Both the position numbers and the translations under genes were made by a program. DNA of 64,000 nucleotides from Kocuria salsicia (lineage in GTDB: Bacteria > Actinomycetota > Actinomycetes > Actinomycetales > Micrococcaceae): the NCBI RefSeq assembly GCF_007681555.1, contig NZ_VELE01000003.1:1-64000 (forward strand), in the 5' to 3' direction. Below the pieces are notes generated by a model. That model was not told where the DNA came from. It made no database searches and saw only the letters and a list, made by a program, of their open reading frames with translations. Positions 1-9,520 of this stretch are shown piece after piece (within the stretch, counting starts at the first letter, position 1; each line of letters begins with the position of its first letter).

Positions 1-1
1 G

Positions 2-160
2 CCTCGACCCCTATCCGGCGACCGACGCGCCGACCCCAACTACACCCTGGATCCTGAAGAGCCAGATTTGGCTGTTCAATCGGTGCCCAGCTATGACACG
101 AATCATTCACGACGGTGGCTGGGGCGCAACCTCGACATCGAGCTGCGAGTGCGGTTCTGA
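2..160 (+). CDS. C-terminal end of an unidentified protein (5' end outside window)
   Basis: An open frame enters from the left edge and ends at TGA 158-160. It reads 52 residues, ends in a basic/hydrophobic mix (ELRVRF) and is convergent with the UDP-glucose dehydrogenase gene, whose stop is at 190. Codon third positions are only moderately GC-rich, so coding status is uncertain. Given the neighbouring nucleotide-sugar genes it could be the tail of a polysaccharide-synthesis protein, but that is only context. I do not recognise the family. Confidence 0.3.
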   Translation, partial: PRPLSGDRRADPNYTLDPEEPDLAVQSVPSYDTNHSRRWLGRNLDIELRVRF

Positions 161-189
161 CGCTGCGAGTGCCGCCTACTGTGCAGTGG

Positions 190-1536
190 TCAGTGCCGCC
201 GCCCCAACGCCAGATACCGCCACCCCGCGTCCTGCCACGCTGCGGGGTCCAAGACGTTGCGGCCGTCGATGATCGTGGGCGACGCCACGAGCCCGGCAAC
301 ATGCGCGGGGTCCATCTCCCGGAACTCCCGCCACTCCGTGAGCAGCAGGGTCACCTGCGCACCGGACACGGCGGCGTCGAGCGAGTCCACGTAGTCCAGG
401 CGGGGGAAGCGCTGGGCGGCGTTGGCGTTGGCCTGGGGGTCGTAGAGGCGCACGTCCGCGCCCATCGAGTGCAGCCGGGCGGCGATGTCCAGGGCGGGGG
501 AGTCCCGGACGTCGTCGGACTCGGGCTTGAACGCCGCGCCGAGCACGGCAATCTGCGTGCCGTGCAGAGAACCACCGCATTCCTGGACGGCCAGCTGCAC
601 GGTGTATTCGCGCCGCCGCAGGTTGATGTCGTCCACCTCGGCCAGGAACCGCAGGGACTGGTCCAGACCCAGCTCGGAAGCGCGGGCGCGCAGCGCGCGG
701 ATGTCCTTGGGGAGGCACCCGCCACCGAATCCCACGCCAGCGTTGAGGAACTTGCGTCCAATGCGCTCGTCCAACCCGATCGCGTCCGCGAGCGTACGGA
801 TGTCCCCGCCCACGGTCTCGGTAATCTCGGACAGCGCGTTGATGAAGCTGATCTTGGTGGCCAGGAAGCTGTTGGCCGCGACCTTCACGAGCTCCGCGGT
901 CGCGTAGTCGGTCACGATGAACGGGATCCCCGCCTCGAGCTGGTGCGCGTACACCTCACGCAGCACGGCCTCGGCGGCCTGCGCCGCGGAGGTGGGGCGA
1001 CCGGCGTCGTCGTACTCGAGGCCCAATACCATACGGTCGGGACGCAGGGTGTCCTCCACCGCGTGACCTTCGCGCAGGAACTCGGGGTTCCACACGAGGC
1101 TCACGCGCGTGCCCGAGGGCGCCGAGGTCAGGGCCAGTTCCTGTAACCGGGCCGCCGAGCCCACGGGAACCGTGGACTTACCGGCGATCACGCAGTCGTG
1201 CGTGGCGGCGCGGGAGATCTGCTCCACGGCCGAGTCCACGTAGGTCATGTCCGCGGCGTGGCCGTTGCGCTTCTGGGGCGTTCCCACCCCGATGAAGTGC
1301 ACGTCCCCGAAGGCGCCGGCCTCCTCGTAGGACGTGGTGAAGCGCACCGCGCCCGTGGCCACGTGCTTGCGCAGCAGCTCGGGCAGCCCCGGCTCGTGGA
1401 AGGGCACCTGCCCGGTGGAGAGTAGATCGATCTTGGCCTGGTCCACGTCCACGCCGAGCACCTCGTGACCGAGCTCGGCCATGGCCACCGCGTGCGTGGC
1501 ACCGAGGTATCCGGTGCCGATGACTGTCATGCGCAT
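190..1536 (-). CDS. ugd: UDP-glucose 6-dehydrogenase
   Basis: Oxidises UDP-glucose to UDP-glucuronate with two NAD+, a cytosolic step feeding acidic surface polysaccharide or teichuronic-type polymers. The 448 residues match the family length. The N-terminal Rossmann motif GTGYLG is at 7-12, and the catalytic cysteine is C274 in FGGGCLPKD, with the partner lysine at 277. The C-terminal domain is complete. It starts 42 bp after the stop of the epimerase gene on the same strand, so the two form an operon for nucleotide-sugar supply. UDP-ManNAc dehydrogenase is the main alternative within the superfamily, but the N-terminus looks like the UDP-glucose branch. Confidence 0.9.
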   Translation of the reverse strand: MRMTVIGTGYLGATHAVAMAELGHEVLGVDVDQAKIDLLSTGQVPFHEPGLPELLRKHVATGAVRFTTSYEEAGAFGDVHFIGVGTPQKRNGHAADMTYVDSAVEQISRAATHDCVIAGKSTVPVGSAARLQELALTSAPSGTRVSLVWNPEFLREGHAVEDTLRPDRMVLGLEYDDAGRPTSAAQAAEAVLREVYAHQLEAGIPFIVTDYATAELVKVAANSFLATKISFINALSEITETVGGDIRTLADAIGLDERIGRKFLNAGVGFGGGCLPKDIRALRARASELGLDQSLRFLAEVDDINLRRREYTVQLAVQECGGSLHGTQIAVLGAAFKPESDDVRDSPALDIAARLHSMGADVRLYDPQANANAAQRFPRLDYVDSLDAAVSGAQVTLLLTEWREFREMDPAHVAGLVASPTIIDGRNVLDPAAWQDAGWRYLALGRRH

Positions 1537-1578
1537 GAAGAGACCGTGATCCTTCCGTTCGAGGCGAGAGGGCTGGGC

Positions 1579-2727
1579 TTACGCCTGGGAATCGAAGTCC
1601 GCCACGCGCCGGCCCACGTCGAACATCTGCTCGATCGCGGCCAGGGAGCGCTCGGCGGCCTTGCCGTCACCGTAGGGGTTCACGGCGTTGGCCATCTCGT
1701 GGTATGCGGCATCGTCGTTGAGCAACCGGTCCACCTCGGTCACGATCCGCTCCTCGTCCGTACCGATGAGCTTCACGGTCCCGGCCGTCACGGCCTCGGG
1801 GCGCTCGGTGTTCTCGCGCATCACGAGCACGGGCTTGCCAAGCGACGGCGCTTCCTCCTGCACCCCGCCGGAGTCGGTCAGCACCACGTGCGCCACGGAC
1901 AGCATGCGGGTGAACTCGCCGTAGGCGAGCGGCTCGGTCACGACCACATTGGACTTGCCCTCGATGGCCGGCAGCACCGCCTCGCGCACCACCGGGTTGC
2001 GGTGGGCGGGCAGCACAATGGTCAGCTCGGGTTCCGCGTCCGCGATCCGGGCCAGGGCGCGTCCGACGCCGCGCATCGCCTCGCCCTGGTTCTCACGACG
2101 GTGCGTGGTCACCAACAGCACACGCGTGCCGGAGGACGCGATCTTCTCGAGCTGGGGGTCCGTGAAGGGCAGCTGCTGCTCCACGGTGTGCAGCAGAGCG
2201 TCGATCACGGTGTTGCCCGTGACCACGATGTCCTCCTCCGCGATGGCCTCGCGCAGGAGATTCTCCTTGGACGTGGTCGTGGGGGCCAGGTGCAGGGACG
2301 TGATCTGCGAGGTGATCTTGCGGTTGGCTTCCTCCGGGAACGGGGAGAACAGGTTGAAGGAACGCAGCCCGGCCTCGGCGTGGATCACGGGGATCCCGCG
2401 GTAGAACGCGGCGATCGCCGCAGCGGTGGAGGTGGTGGTGTCACCCTGGACCACCACGGCGTCCGGGGGAGTGTCCTCGAAGATCCTGTCCAGACCCTCG
2501 ACCGTGCGGGTCAGCACACCGTTGAGGGTTTGGCGGGGCTGGATGATGTTCAGATCGTGGTCCGGGGTGATGTCGAAGATCTCGTTGACCTGGTCCAGCA
2601 TCTCCCGGTGCTGGCCGGTCACGGTGACCACGCACTCGAAGTCCGGGCTGTCCTGCAGCACCTTGACGATGGGTGCCATCTTGATGGCTTCCGGGCGCGT
2701 GCCATAGATCGGCATGATCGTGAACAC
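1579..2727 (-). CDS. wecB: UDP-N-acetylglucosamine 2-epimerase (non-hydrolysing)
   Basis: Interconverts UDP-GlcNAc and UDP-ManNAc in the cytosol for cell-wall polysaccharide or linkage-unit synthesis. The family N-terminal motif YGTRPEAIK and the C-terminal region with LTDSGGVQEEAP, RENTERPEA and the G-T-D motif are present. I chose the GTG at 2727, giving 382 residues: an AAGGA lies about 9 nt upstream and the reading begins just before the conserved first strand. Longer in-frame starts up to 2784 add an unconserved arginine-rich tail. It is the first gene of an operon with ugd, which together could supply UDP-GlcA and UDP-ManNAc. Confidence 0.9.
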   Translation of the reverse strand: MFTIMPIYGTRPEAIKMAPIVKVLQDSPDFECVVTVTGQHREMLDQVNEIFDITPDHDLNIIQPRQTLNGVLTRTVEGLDRIFEDTPPDAVVVQGDTTTSTAAAIAAFYRGIPVIHAEAGLRSFNLFSPFPEEANRKITSQITSLHLAPTTTSKENLLREAIAEEDIVVTGNTVIDALLHTVEQQLPFTDPQLEKIASSGTRVLLVTTHRRENQGEAMRGVGRALARIADAEPELTIVLPAHRNPVVREAVLPAIEGKSNVVVTEPLAYGEFTRMLSVAHVVLTDSGGVQEEAPSLGKPVLVMRENTERPEAVTAGTVKLIGTDEERIVTEVDRLLNDDAAYHEMANAVNPYGDGKAAERSLAAIEQMFDVGRRVADFDSQA

Positions 2728-3062
2728 TGGAGTCCATCCTTGTCTCGGGCCGAATGCGCACCGGCGCCGCATGTGGATCGTCATTTTCGGCGGCCGCTAC
2801 CGCCCCGCAACAGTCTAGGGGACGCTCCCGCGCCCCAGTGATCTGTGCCGCACCCGATGTCCACCATAGTGGCGACAGCATCGGGGGTGAAAAATGGTGT
2901 TTCCCCTAGTCAGCCTCACCTACACTGTGTGCATACGAATGCAGGACCGGACGCGAGCACCCCCCCGTCGCGCGATCCGAATTCCCTGCAGCTCGGGTCA
3001 CGCCTCATGTCTCATGGCACGTGACATTCATTGACAGGTTCAGAGATCCGAAGGAAGATACC
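2728..3062. other. Intergenic spacer between divergent wecB and the 3063 gene
   Basis: This 335-bp spacer must hold both promoters. A -10-like TACACT is at 2921-2926 in the + direction, giving a possible long leader for the gene at 3063. A short imperfect dyad (GGGGTGAAA to TTTCCCC) sits at about 2884-2905. An ATG at 2939 opens a short frame that ends before 3063, with no SD; I do not call it. Nothing else is recognisable. Confidence 0.4.
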
Positions 3063-3821
3063 GTGGCACGCAACCCCCTGGCAGCGCGCTCCCGAACCCC
3101 CCACGTGTCGGTCCTGGTGACCTACCGCGACGCCGAGGGGCGGCAGCTTCCACTTCCCCAGGCGCAGACCCGCGAGAGCTTCACCGGACTGCAGCTGCTC
3201 ACCAAGCGTGTCCTGGGCTTCGCGGAGGACTCCTTGTCCGGGTTCACGCAGGACTTCACCATCAGGCAGATGGGCCCCTCCACGTTCAGCATCGAGGTCC
3301 GAGCGGCCGCCACCCACGGCATCCGGCTCCGCGGGCGCCGAGCCGCCCAGGAGTACCTCACAGTCACCGCCATGCTCCACCACCTCACGGACGTCATCAT
3401 GGGGGTGAGTGTGGCCGGGGTCTACCTCGCCAACCACCCGGACGTCCGCGTCCGCTACGTCGAGGACGACTTCAGCCCCTACTACGAGCTGTTCAACGGG
3501 GACCGTGCCGTCATGGCTGTGGAGGCGAGTTCCCTGGAGGGGCTGCTCACACCCGAGGGGATGGGTGTGCTGTGCGCCCTGGTGGCCAACCTCAAGCAGC
3601 CCGGGCTCGCCTACGCGACCATCACCCAGCACACCCCGGGGCTGAAGTACGTGCGCCGCACCCAGGTGGCCACCACGGACGCACTTCGCGCCTTCGCCGC
3701 CGGCCAGCCCCTGCCCGTGACCACCCAGGACCTCGCGGAGGCGCGCGAGCGGGCGCGGGCCGGGGCGGCGTCGTCCTCGGCGCAGGACCAGGTGCCGACG
3801 GCCGAGGCCCCCACCGACTGA
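3063..3821 (+). CDS. Hypothetical protein of unknown family
   Basis: I do not recognise this 252-residue protein. It is soluble-looking, with no signal peptide or membrane segment. A mixed alpha/beta body (residues about 15-210) includes a YVEDDFSPYYELFNG stretch near the middle and two basic segments, and the C-terminal 40 residues are Ala/Arg/Ser-rich and probably disordered. GTG 3063 is chosen because AAGGAAG lies 5-11 nt upstream; an ATG at 3021 is in frame but lacks an SD. It is transcribed alone, divergent from wecB and convergent with the ABC1 gene 58 bp further on. The even GC3 signal through the frame supports a real gene. Confidence 0.75.
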   Translation: MARNPLAARSRTPHVSVLVTYRDAEGRQLPLPQAQTRESFTGLQLLTKRVLGFAEDSLSGFTQDFTIRQMGPSTFSIEVRAAATHGIRLRGRRAAQEYLTVTAMLHHLTDVIMGVSVAGVYLANHPDVRVRYVEDDFSPYYELFNGDRAVMAVEASSLEGLLTPEGMGVLCALVANLKQPGLAYATITQHTPGLKYVRRTQVATTDALRAFAAGQPLPVTTQDLAEARERARAGAASSSAQDQVPTAEAPTD

Positions 3822-3879
3822 GTACCCACCCTCCGCGTCCGCCCCGGGGATGACGCCGCCGCGCGGCCGACTCGCCCGC

Positions 3880-5577
3880 TCAGCGCACCGTCTTCTTCGT
3901 CTTGCTGCCCCGCAGCACCCGCGCCAGGTGGCGCACCCGGTCCACGTTGGAAGAGATCGCGAGGTAGCCGCTGAGCACCCCCACGGTGGACATGCCCCCC
4001 ACGATCAACGGCGTGTGGTACTTCTGCCACCGTTCCGGGTCCGAGGCGATGATGTGCGCTGTGCCGTTGATCGTCGCGGCGATCACGCCGCCGGCCACCA
4101 CGTGGTGCCCGATCTTGGCACCGCTCTTGACCAGGGGGTTTAGCTCGTCCGTGCGCAGGTGGACGTCGAAGCCACCGCGCTCAAGCACCACGATGAAGCG
4201 TCGCACGTACTCGGGGACGTCCACCCCCATCTGCACGGCGTCCTCCACCGAGGACCGCAGCCGGTTGAGCAGCATCTCGGGGGAGAGCCTGTGCATGATG
4301 AACCGCTCCGCGTAGGGCTGCACGGAGGAGACCAGGTCAAAGCCGGGATCCAGACCCGTGCCCATGGACTCGGCGGTCACGAGCATGCGCAGCAGCAGTG
4401 CGGACTGGCGGGGCAGCTGCAGCTTGTGGTGGCGCAGCACGGAGATCAGGTCCGCCATCAGCGCACCCACCCGCACCTCTTCGAGCGGCTTGTTGGCGTA
4501 GCGGCGCATCATGACCGCCACGTCCTTCTCAATCTCCCGCTTGGCGATGTCGTGCTCGCCGCTGTCGGTGAGACCCAGCAGGCCGGTGGCCGCCCGGCGC
4601 GGATTGTCCTGCACCACGCCCAGCAGCAGGGTGATGAGGTGGTCCCGGAACTCCTCGGTCAGGTTGCCCACCATGCCGAAGTCGATGATTCCGATCCGTC
4701 CGTCCGGCTCCACGAAGAGGTTACCGGGATGGGGGTCTGCGTGGAAGAAGCCGTCCTCGAAGACCATCTTGCAGATGGCGTCCGTGGCTTCCTTGGCCAG
4801 CAGGTGGCGGTCGATGCCCTCGGCCTCGAGAGCCTCGTAGTTGTTGATCTTGACCCCGAACATCCGCTCCATGGTGAGCACACGGGAGCTCGTGGCCTCC
4901 CAGAAGATCTCTGGGATGTGGATCTGGGGGTGGCCCAAGAAGTTCTCGGCCATGCGCTGCGCGTTGCGGGCCTCCTGGATGAAGTCGAGCTCGTCCCGCA
5001 GCGAGGAGCTGAACTCCTCCACGATTCCCTGGACGTCGTAGTCCTGCGCGGCCCTCCAGTAGCGTGAGACCCACGAGGCCATGTCGGTGAGGATCTCCAG
5101 GTCTCGGTTGACCTCGTCGGTGACACCCGGGCGCCGGACCTTCACGATCACCTGCCGACCCTCGAACGTGGCGGCGTGGGCCTGGCCGATGGAACCGGTG
5201 GCCACGGGCGCGGGATCGATGTGGGTGAGGATCTCCTCCGCCGTGGAGTCCGGCTCCGCCTCGATCATCGCGCGGATCTGCTCCACGGGGATGGGCGGGG
5301 TGTGGTCCTGCAGCTTCAGCAGCTCCTCCGAGTACCCCGGGGGCATCAGGTCCGGGCGGGTGGAGGCGAGCTGGCCGAGCTTGATGAAGGTGGGGCCCAG
5401 CTCCTCCAGCGCCATGCGCAGGTGCTCGGGCTGGGTGTGCAGCGTTCCTGGGTCGATCAGCTTGACCCGGGCCAGGGGGGCGCGCCACTGGGGTTTCAAA
5501 CCGCCCAGGGTGAAGCCGAAGCCGTGCTTGGTGAGCACTTCGACGATCTGCAGGAACCGTTCTCGGCGGGAAATCAT
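3880..5577 (-). CDS. ABC1/UbiB-family atypical kinase, membrane-associated
   Basis: The protein (565 residues) carries the UbiB/ADCK hallmarks: the KxGQ motif in FIKLGQLASTRPDLMP, a glycine/alanine nucleotide loop (ATGSIGQAHAA), the VAIK-like lysine in VIVKVRRPGV, HADPHPGNLF and the IIDFGMVG metal motif. Two hydrophobic stretches at the C-terminus should anchor it to the membrane. Family members are ATP-binding proteins that support isoprenoid-quinone synthesis or lipid handling; this organism presumably makes menaquinone, so the substrate is unknown. ATG 5577 is used because longer in-frame extensions run into the upstream gene. It follows that gene by 17 bp, so they are co-transcribed. Confidence 0.85.
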   Translation of the reverse strand: MISRRERFLQIVEVLTKHGFGFTLGGLKPQWRAPLARVKLIDPGTLHTQPEHLRMALEELGPTFIKLGQLASTRPDLMPPGYSEELLKLQDHTPPIPVEQIRAMIEAEPDSTAEEILTHIDPAPVATGSIGQAHAATFEGRQVIVKVRRPGVTDEVNRDLEILTDMASWVSRYWRAAQDYDVQGIVEEFSSSLRDELDFIQEARNAQRMAENFLGHPQIHIPEIFWEATSSRVLTMERMFGVKINNYEALEAEGIDRHLLAKEATDAICKMVFEDGFFHADPHPGNLFVEPDGRIGIIDFGMVGNLTEEFRDHLITLLLGVVQDNPRRAATGLLGLTDSGEHDIAKREIEKDVAVMMRRYANKPLEEVRVGALMADLISVLRHHKLQLPRQSALLLRMLVTAESMGTGLDPGFDLVSSVQPYAERFIMHRLSPEMLLNRLRSSVEDAVQMGVDVPEYVRRFIVVLERGGFDVHLRTDELNPLVKSGAKIGHHVVAGGVIAATINGTAHIIASDPERWQKYHTPLIVGGMSTVGVLSGYLAISSNVDRVRHLARVLRGSKTKKTVR

Positions 5578-5594
5578 ACGGGTGGAAGGACCCT

Positions 5595-6761
5595 TTACAG
5601 CGTCTTGTGGAGGTAGACGGCCATGAACCCGGTGGCTACGGCCACGATCAGCACGAGCGTGGTGGCCAGGGGCTCCACGCCGAGCAGCACCACGCCGAGC
5701 ACCACCAGGATGACGGTCAGTATCAGCAGCCCCGTGACGAGCGGCTTCAGCCCGCCCGTCACTCCTGCCGCCCTGGTCGGGGAGGATCCTCCCGTGGCGG
5801 CCTGCGCCTGGTCGGGCCCGCTCACCGGCTTGTCCTTCGTGAACGCGGGGGCCTCGGCGTGCTCCGCACGGGAGGCGGCCGTGAAGCCCTTGCGCCACTT
5901 CTTCGCGTTGCGTCCGCGGTCGGACTCCACGGCCACGTAGGCCGGGGGGACGTCGAAGTGCTCGGCGTCCGGGAGCAGCTCAGGGACGTCGTTGGGCAGC
6001 TCCTCGAACCACTGGGCCGGCACCTCGGAGGCTCGGGCGGCCTGCAGGGTCATGGACACCTCGAACGAAGAGCCCCGAATTGTCCCCCACACTGCGGTGA
6101 GCAGGTCGTGCTCGAACGCGTAGTGGATGATCGGGATGAACTGCTGGGACATCTGCGTGGACAGCCGCCCCACCTGCTTGCGCTCGTAGAGCACGTCCAC
6201 AGTGTCCACGGTGACGCCGTGGCTGTTGCGGACCTTGTTGACCTCGAGGGTGAGGATCACGCGGCCCTCGCCGGAGGCGGGGACGATCGAGTGCAGGTAC
6301 TCCGCGAACTCCTGCTCGTCCAGCACCTTGATGGAGGAGCCCTGGGGGAGCACCGCCGCCTGGGCCGGGCCGGTGTTCAGGGGGAAGAGCATGTCCGGGG
6401 GAGCGATGTCGATCACCGCGCGGGCGTCCACCTCCGCCACGCCGTCCTCCCGCTGCAGCTCGGCCTCAAGGTGCAGGGGCACCACGGGGGTGTAGCCAGA
6501 GGCGATCACGCGCGAGATCGGGTGCCAGTAGCGGTGGGCGTCCGGGGCGCTGAGGTGGGCCACCTTGTTCTCGCCCACGCGCACGGACACGGTGCGGGGG
6601 TCGAAGGGGTTGTCAGGCTCCGGGACCAGCGCCGCGAAACCGTTCCACGACTGCGCGCGGCCCACGGAGAGCCCGCCGAACACGCGCATGATCTCCGTGT
6701 CGTAGAAGTTCTCGGTGACGACGTCCAAGGACCCCCGGTCGTTGAGCGCGTAATCGGTCAT
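5595..6761 (-). CDS. HIRAN-like domain protein with two C-terminal membrane segments
   Basis: This 388-residue protein begins with a segment (about 25-85) resembling a HIRAN domain, a fold known for binding single-stranded DNA ends in helicases and also found alone in bacteria. Its signature is the EPDNPFDPRTVSV-x-VG stretch followed by a GYLP-like position. A middle region of about 200 residues repeats alpha/beta strands, a basic Arg/Lys patch follows, and two hydrophobic helices end the protein. ATG 6761 is preceded by GAGGGA at good spacing. It is the first gene of a two-gene unit with the ABC1/UbiB-like gene. The HIRAN call is by eye and should be treated as tentative. Confidence 0.65.
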   Translation of the reverse strand: MTDYALNDRGSLDVVTENFYDTEIMRVFGGLSVGRAQSWNGFAALVPEPDNPFDPRTVSVRVGENKVAHLSAPDAHRYWHPISRVIASGYTPVVPLHLEAELQREDGVAEVDARAVIDIAPPDMLFPLNTGPAQAAVLPQGSSIKVLDEQEFAEYLHSIVPASGEGRVILTLEVNKVRNSHGVTVDTVDVLYERKQVGRLSTQMSQQFIPIIHYAFEHDLLTAVWGTIRGSSFEVSMTLQAARASEVPAQWFEELPNDVPELLPDAEHFDVPPAYVAVESDRGRNAKKWRKGFTAASRAEHAEAPAFTKDKPVSGPDQAQAATGGSSPTRAAGVTGGLKPLVTGLLILTVILVVLGVVLLGVEPLATTLVLIVAVATGFMAVYLHKTL

Positions 6762-6874
6762 GGTCTCCCTCGCTGTAGCGCCGTCGGGTGTCCACCCGCG
6801 GCGTGTCACCACATGCTATCCGTTGATCCCTGCGCATCGAGGTTCATCCACTGTGTGGACGCCCCGACCGCGGT

Positions 6875-9514
6875 TCACCGGGCCAGGCAGCGTGCCTGCA
6901 GGTCCACCGAGCGCCGGGCCTCGTCCAGCAGCTCCGTCATGATTCGTCGCAGCGCGGCCGGGGCGTCCCCGTGCGCCTCGAGCCACCGCTGGGTGGCGCG
7001 CACCACGCGGTGCCCGTCCACGACGTCCGCACCGGCGGCGCGCACGTCCAGGGCGCGCGGGTAGAGGCCGCAAACCATGCGGGTGGCGATCTCCATGGAG
7101 CGCTCGTCCCACCACTGCGCGACACCTGCGAAGTAGGCGTCCTCGTAGCGGCGCAGCACCGTGGGGGAGGCCAGCTGGAAGCCGGCGATCGTGACGCTGA
7201 GTTCGTCGTTGGACAGCTCGCCCGAGAGGATCCGCTCCCACGCCTGCTGCTTGGCCCGGTCCGAGCGCATGGCCGCGAGCGCCTGGAGGTGGCCCAGGTG
7301 GCCGTCGCGAGTGGGGTCCTGGGCGTGCTCGGTGCGCAGCTCGGACATGGTGCTGTGGCCCGTAGCGGTCACGGCGGTGAGCAGCGACCAGCGCAGCTGG
7401 GGGCTCAGGGGCAGTCCCTCGACCACGCGGGTGCCACCGAGCAACTCCTGGATGTGCCGGGCGTAGGTGCCGTCCCGGGCGGCTTCGCGTGCGAAGGCCC
7501 GGGCGAGGATCAGCTGCCCGTCCGAGCCGGGGGCCGCCGCGAGCAGCGCGTCCCGCAGGGCGTCGAGGAGCACACGGCGCAGGTTCACACGGTGGGGCGC
7601 GGGGACGTACTCGCCCAGTGCCTGGTGCGCGTGGTCCAGCACGGTGGTGAGGATCGCCGCGTGGCTCTCCCCGGTGCACCGCTCGGCCACCATGCGGACG
7701 TAGTCCCCGGGGTGGGAGCGGCCATCGCGGACCGCGGCCCACAGCTGGGAGTGGGCGACGGCGCGGGCCAGGGGGTCCTCGACCTCCGCCACGGCGTGGC
7801 CGAGCCGCTGCAGGGAGCGCGCATCCGGGTGGGCCAGGCAGTAGGTGAGGTCCGTGTCGTTCACGAGCACGAACGGGTCGCGCACGGCCTGTCCACCGGT
7901 GAGCGCCGCGGTCACGGCCTCCGGCAGGGGAGTCGGACCGTTCTCGGCGGGCACGCGCACCTCGGCGCGCCCGCTCACCGTGACGGGGCCTCCGTCCGAG
8001 GTGCGTCCGTAGACGCCCACGGTCAGGACGTGCGGGCGCAAGGGCGAGGCGGCCTGGGTGAGGCTCGGGCCCGCAGGTGCAGCGGCGTCGTGCCCCGTGG
8101 AGTCGGGCGCGTCCAGGGCGAGCACCGGGACACCGGTGGTGTGCAGCCACAGCTGGGCCCAGGCGCGCACGTCGTGGTCGCAGGCCTCGTCGAGCACGTC
8201 CAGGAAGTCGGAGAGGTCAGTATTGCGGAATGCGAAGCGGCGGAAGTAGGCGCGGCACGCGTCCATGAAGGACTCTTCCCCCACGAAGGCCACCAGCTGT
8301 TTGAGCACCGAGGCGCCCTTGGCGTAGGTGATGCCGTCGAAGTTCTGCCGCGCGGCCTCGAGGTCCACGATGTCCGCGACGATCGGGTGTGTGGTGCGCA
8401 GCTGGTCCTGGCGGTACGCCCACTCCTTGCGCGCCAGGGCGAAGGTGACCCACGCGTCCGTGTACTCGGTGGCGTGGACGCACGCGTAGGCGCCCATGAA
8501 CTCGGCGAAGGACTCCTTCAGCCAGAGGTCGTCCCACCAGCGCATGGTCACCAGGTCACCGAACCACATGTGGGACATCTCGTGCATCAGCGTGTTGGCC
8601 CGGCCCGCCCGCTGCGCGCGGGTGGCCCCGGACGGGAAGAGGTAGTCCTCGGTGAACGTCACCATCCCGGGGTTCTCCATGGCACCCAGGTTGTACTCCG
8701 GCACGAACGCCTGCTCGTACTTGCCGAACGGGTAGGCGAACGCGAAGAGCTTCGGGAAGAAGTCCAGGCCCTGCTTGGTGAGCGCGAAGATCTCCTCGGC
8801 GTCCATGGCCTCGGCGAGCGCCTGGCGGCAGTACAGCGCCAGCGGGATGCTCACGGACTCGCCCTGGGGGTCAGTGCCCGTCCACTCGTCCGTGACGCGG
8901 GCGTAGGGCCCGGCGAGGACGGTGGTGATGTAGCTGGAGATCCGCTGGGTGGGCGCGAACTCGTGGCTCAACGCACCGGGGACGTCCCCGTCATCACTCG
9001 GCTGGGCCCCCAGGTGCTCGCCGTTGGACGCCGCCAGCCAGCCCTGCGGTGTGAGCACCGTGAAGTGGAACTCAGCCTTGAGGTCCGGCTGCTCGAACAC
9101 CGCGAAGACCCGGCGGCAGTCTGCCGGCTCGTACTGCGTGTAGATGTAGACACTGCCGTCCTGCGGGTCCACATAGCGGTGCAGGCCCTCGCCGGAGCGG
9201 GAATACAGGGCACGCCCCACCACCCGCAACTCGTTCGCCTCACCCAGCTCGGGCAGGCGGATCCGGGAACCCTCCACGACGTCGTCCACGTCCAGCAGCT
9301 CGCCGTTGAGCTCCACGCTGCTCACCGACTCGTGCACGAAGTCGATGAAGGACTCCGCACCCTCGTCCGCGGTGAAACGCACCGTGACCTCCGAGCCGAA
9401 AGTGGCGCGCTGCGGATCCTCCGCCCCGGACAGGTCCACCGTGACCCGGTAGTCCACCACCCTGATCTGCTCGGCTCTGGTCGTCGCTTCGTCTCTGGTC
9501 AGGCTGGATACCAT
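6875..9514 (-). CDS. pepN: Aminopeptidase N (M1 family metallopeptidase)
   Basis: This cytosolic zinc aminopeptidase removes N-terminal residues from peptides. The 879 residues match the actinobacterial M1 length. GAMEN (substrate N-terminus recognition) is at 277-281 and HEMSH (zinc histidines and catalytic glutamate) at 311-315, with the third ligand in the downstream KESFAEF. The ERAP1-like C-terminal domain is complete. ATG 9514 is chosen because a -10 hexamer TACACT (9526 to 9521 on the minus strand) sits exactly 6 nt before it with no SD, indicating a leaderless message; an in-frame start 15 codons further upstream would overlap that promoter. It is monocistronic. Confidence 0.95.
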   Translation of the reverse strand: MVSSLTRDEATTRAEQIRVVDYRVTVDLSGAEDPQRATFGSEVTVRFTADEGAESFIDFVHESVSSVELNGELLDVDDVVEGSRIRLPELGEANELRVVGRALYSRSGEGLHRYVDPQDGSVYIYTQYEPADCRRVFAVFEQPDLKAEFHFTVLTPQGWLAASNGEHLGAQPSDDGDVPGALSHEFAPTQRISSYITTVLAGPYARVTDEWTGTDPQGESVSIPLALYCRQALAEAMDAEEIFALTKQGLDFFPKLFAFAYPFGKYEQAFVPEYNLGAMENPGMVTFTEDYLFPSGATRAQRAGRANTLMHEMSHMWFGDLVTMRWWDDLWLKESFAEFMGAYACVHATEYTDAWVTFALARKEWAYRQDQLRTTHPIVADIVDLEAARQNFDGITYAKGASVLKQLVAFVGEESFMDACRAYFRRFAFRNTDLSDFLDVLDEACDHDVRAWAQLWLHTTGVPVLALDAPDSTGHDAAAPAGPSLTQAASPLRPHVLTVGVYGRTSDGGPVTVSGRAEVRVPAENGPTPLPEAVTAALTGGQAVRDPFVLVNDTDLTYCLAHPDARSLQRLGHAVAEVEDPLARAVAHSQLWAAVRDGRSHPGDYVRMVAERCTGESHAAILTTVLDHAHQALGEYVPAPHRVNLRRVLLDALRDALLAAAPGSDGQLILARAFAREAARDGTYARHIQELLGGTRVVEGLPLSPQLRWSLLTAVTATGHSTMSELRTEHAQDPTRDGHLGHLQALAAMRSDRAKQQAWERILSGELSNDELSVTIAGFQLASPTVLRRYEDAYFAGVAQWWDERSMEIATRMVCGLYPRALDVRAAGADVVDGHRVVRATQRWLEAHGDAPAALRRIMTELLDEARRSVDLQARCLAR

Positions 9515-9520
9515 GGCCCC

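Noticed and set aside
1465-2841. 458-codon + strand frame opposite wecB
   Set aside because: His/Gly/Arg-rich antisense frame without SD or known domain.
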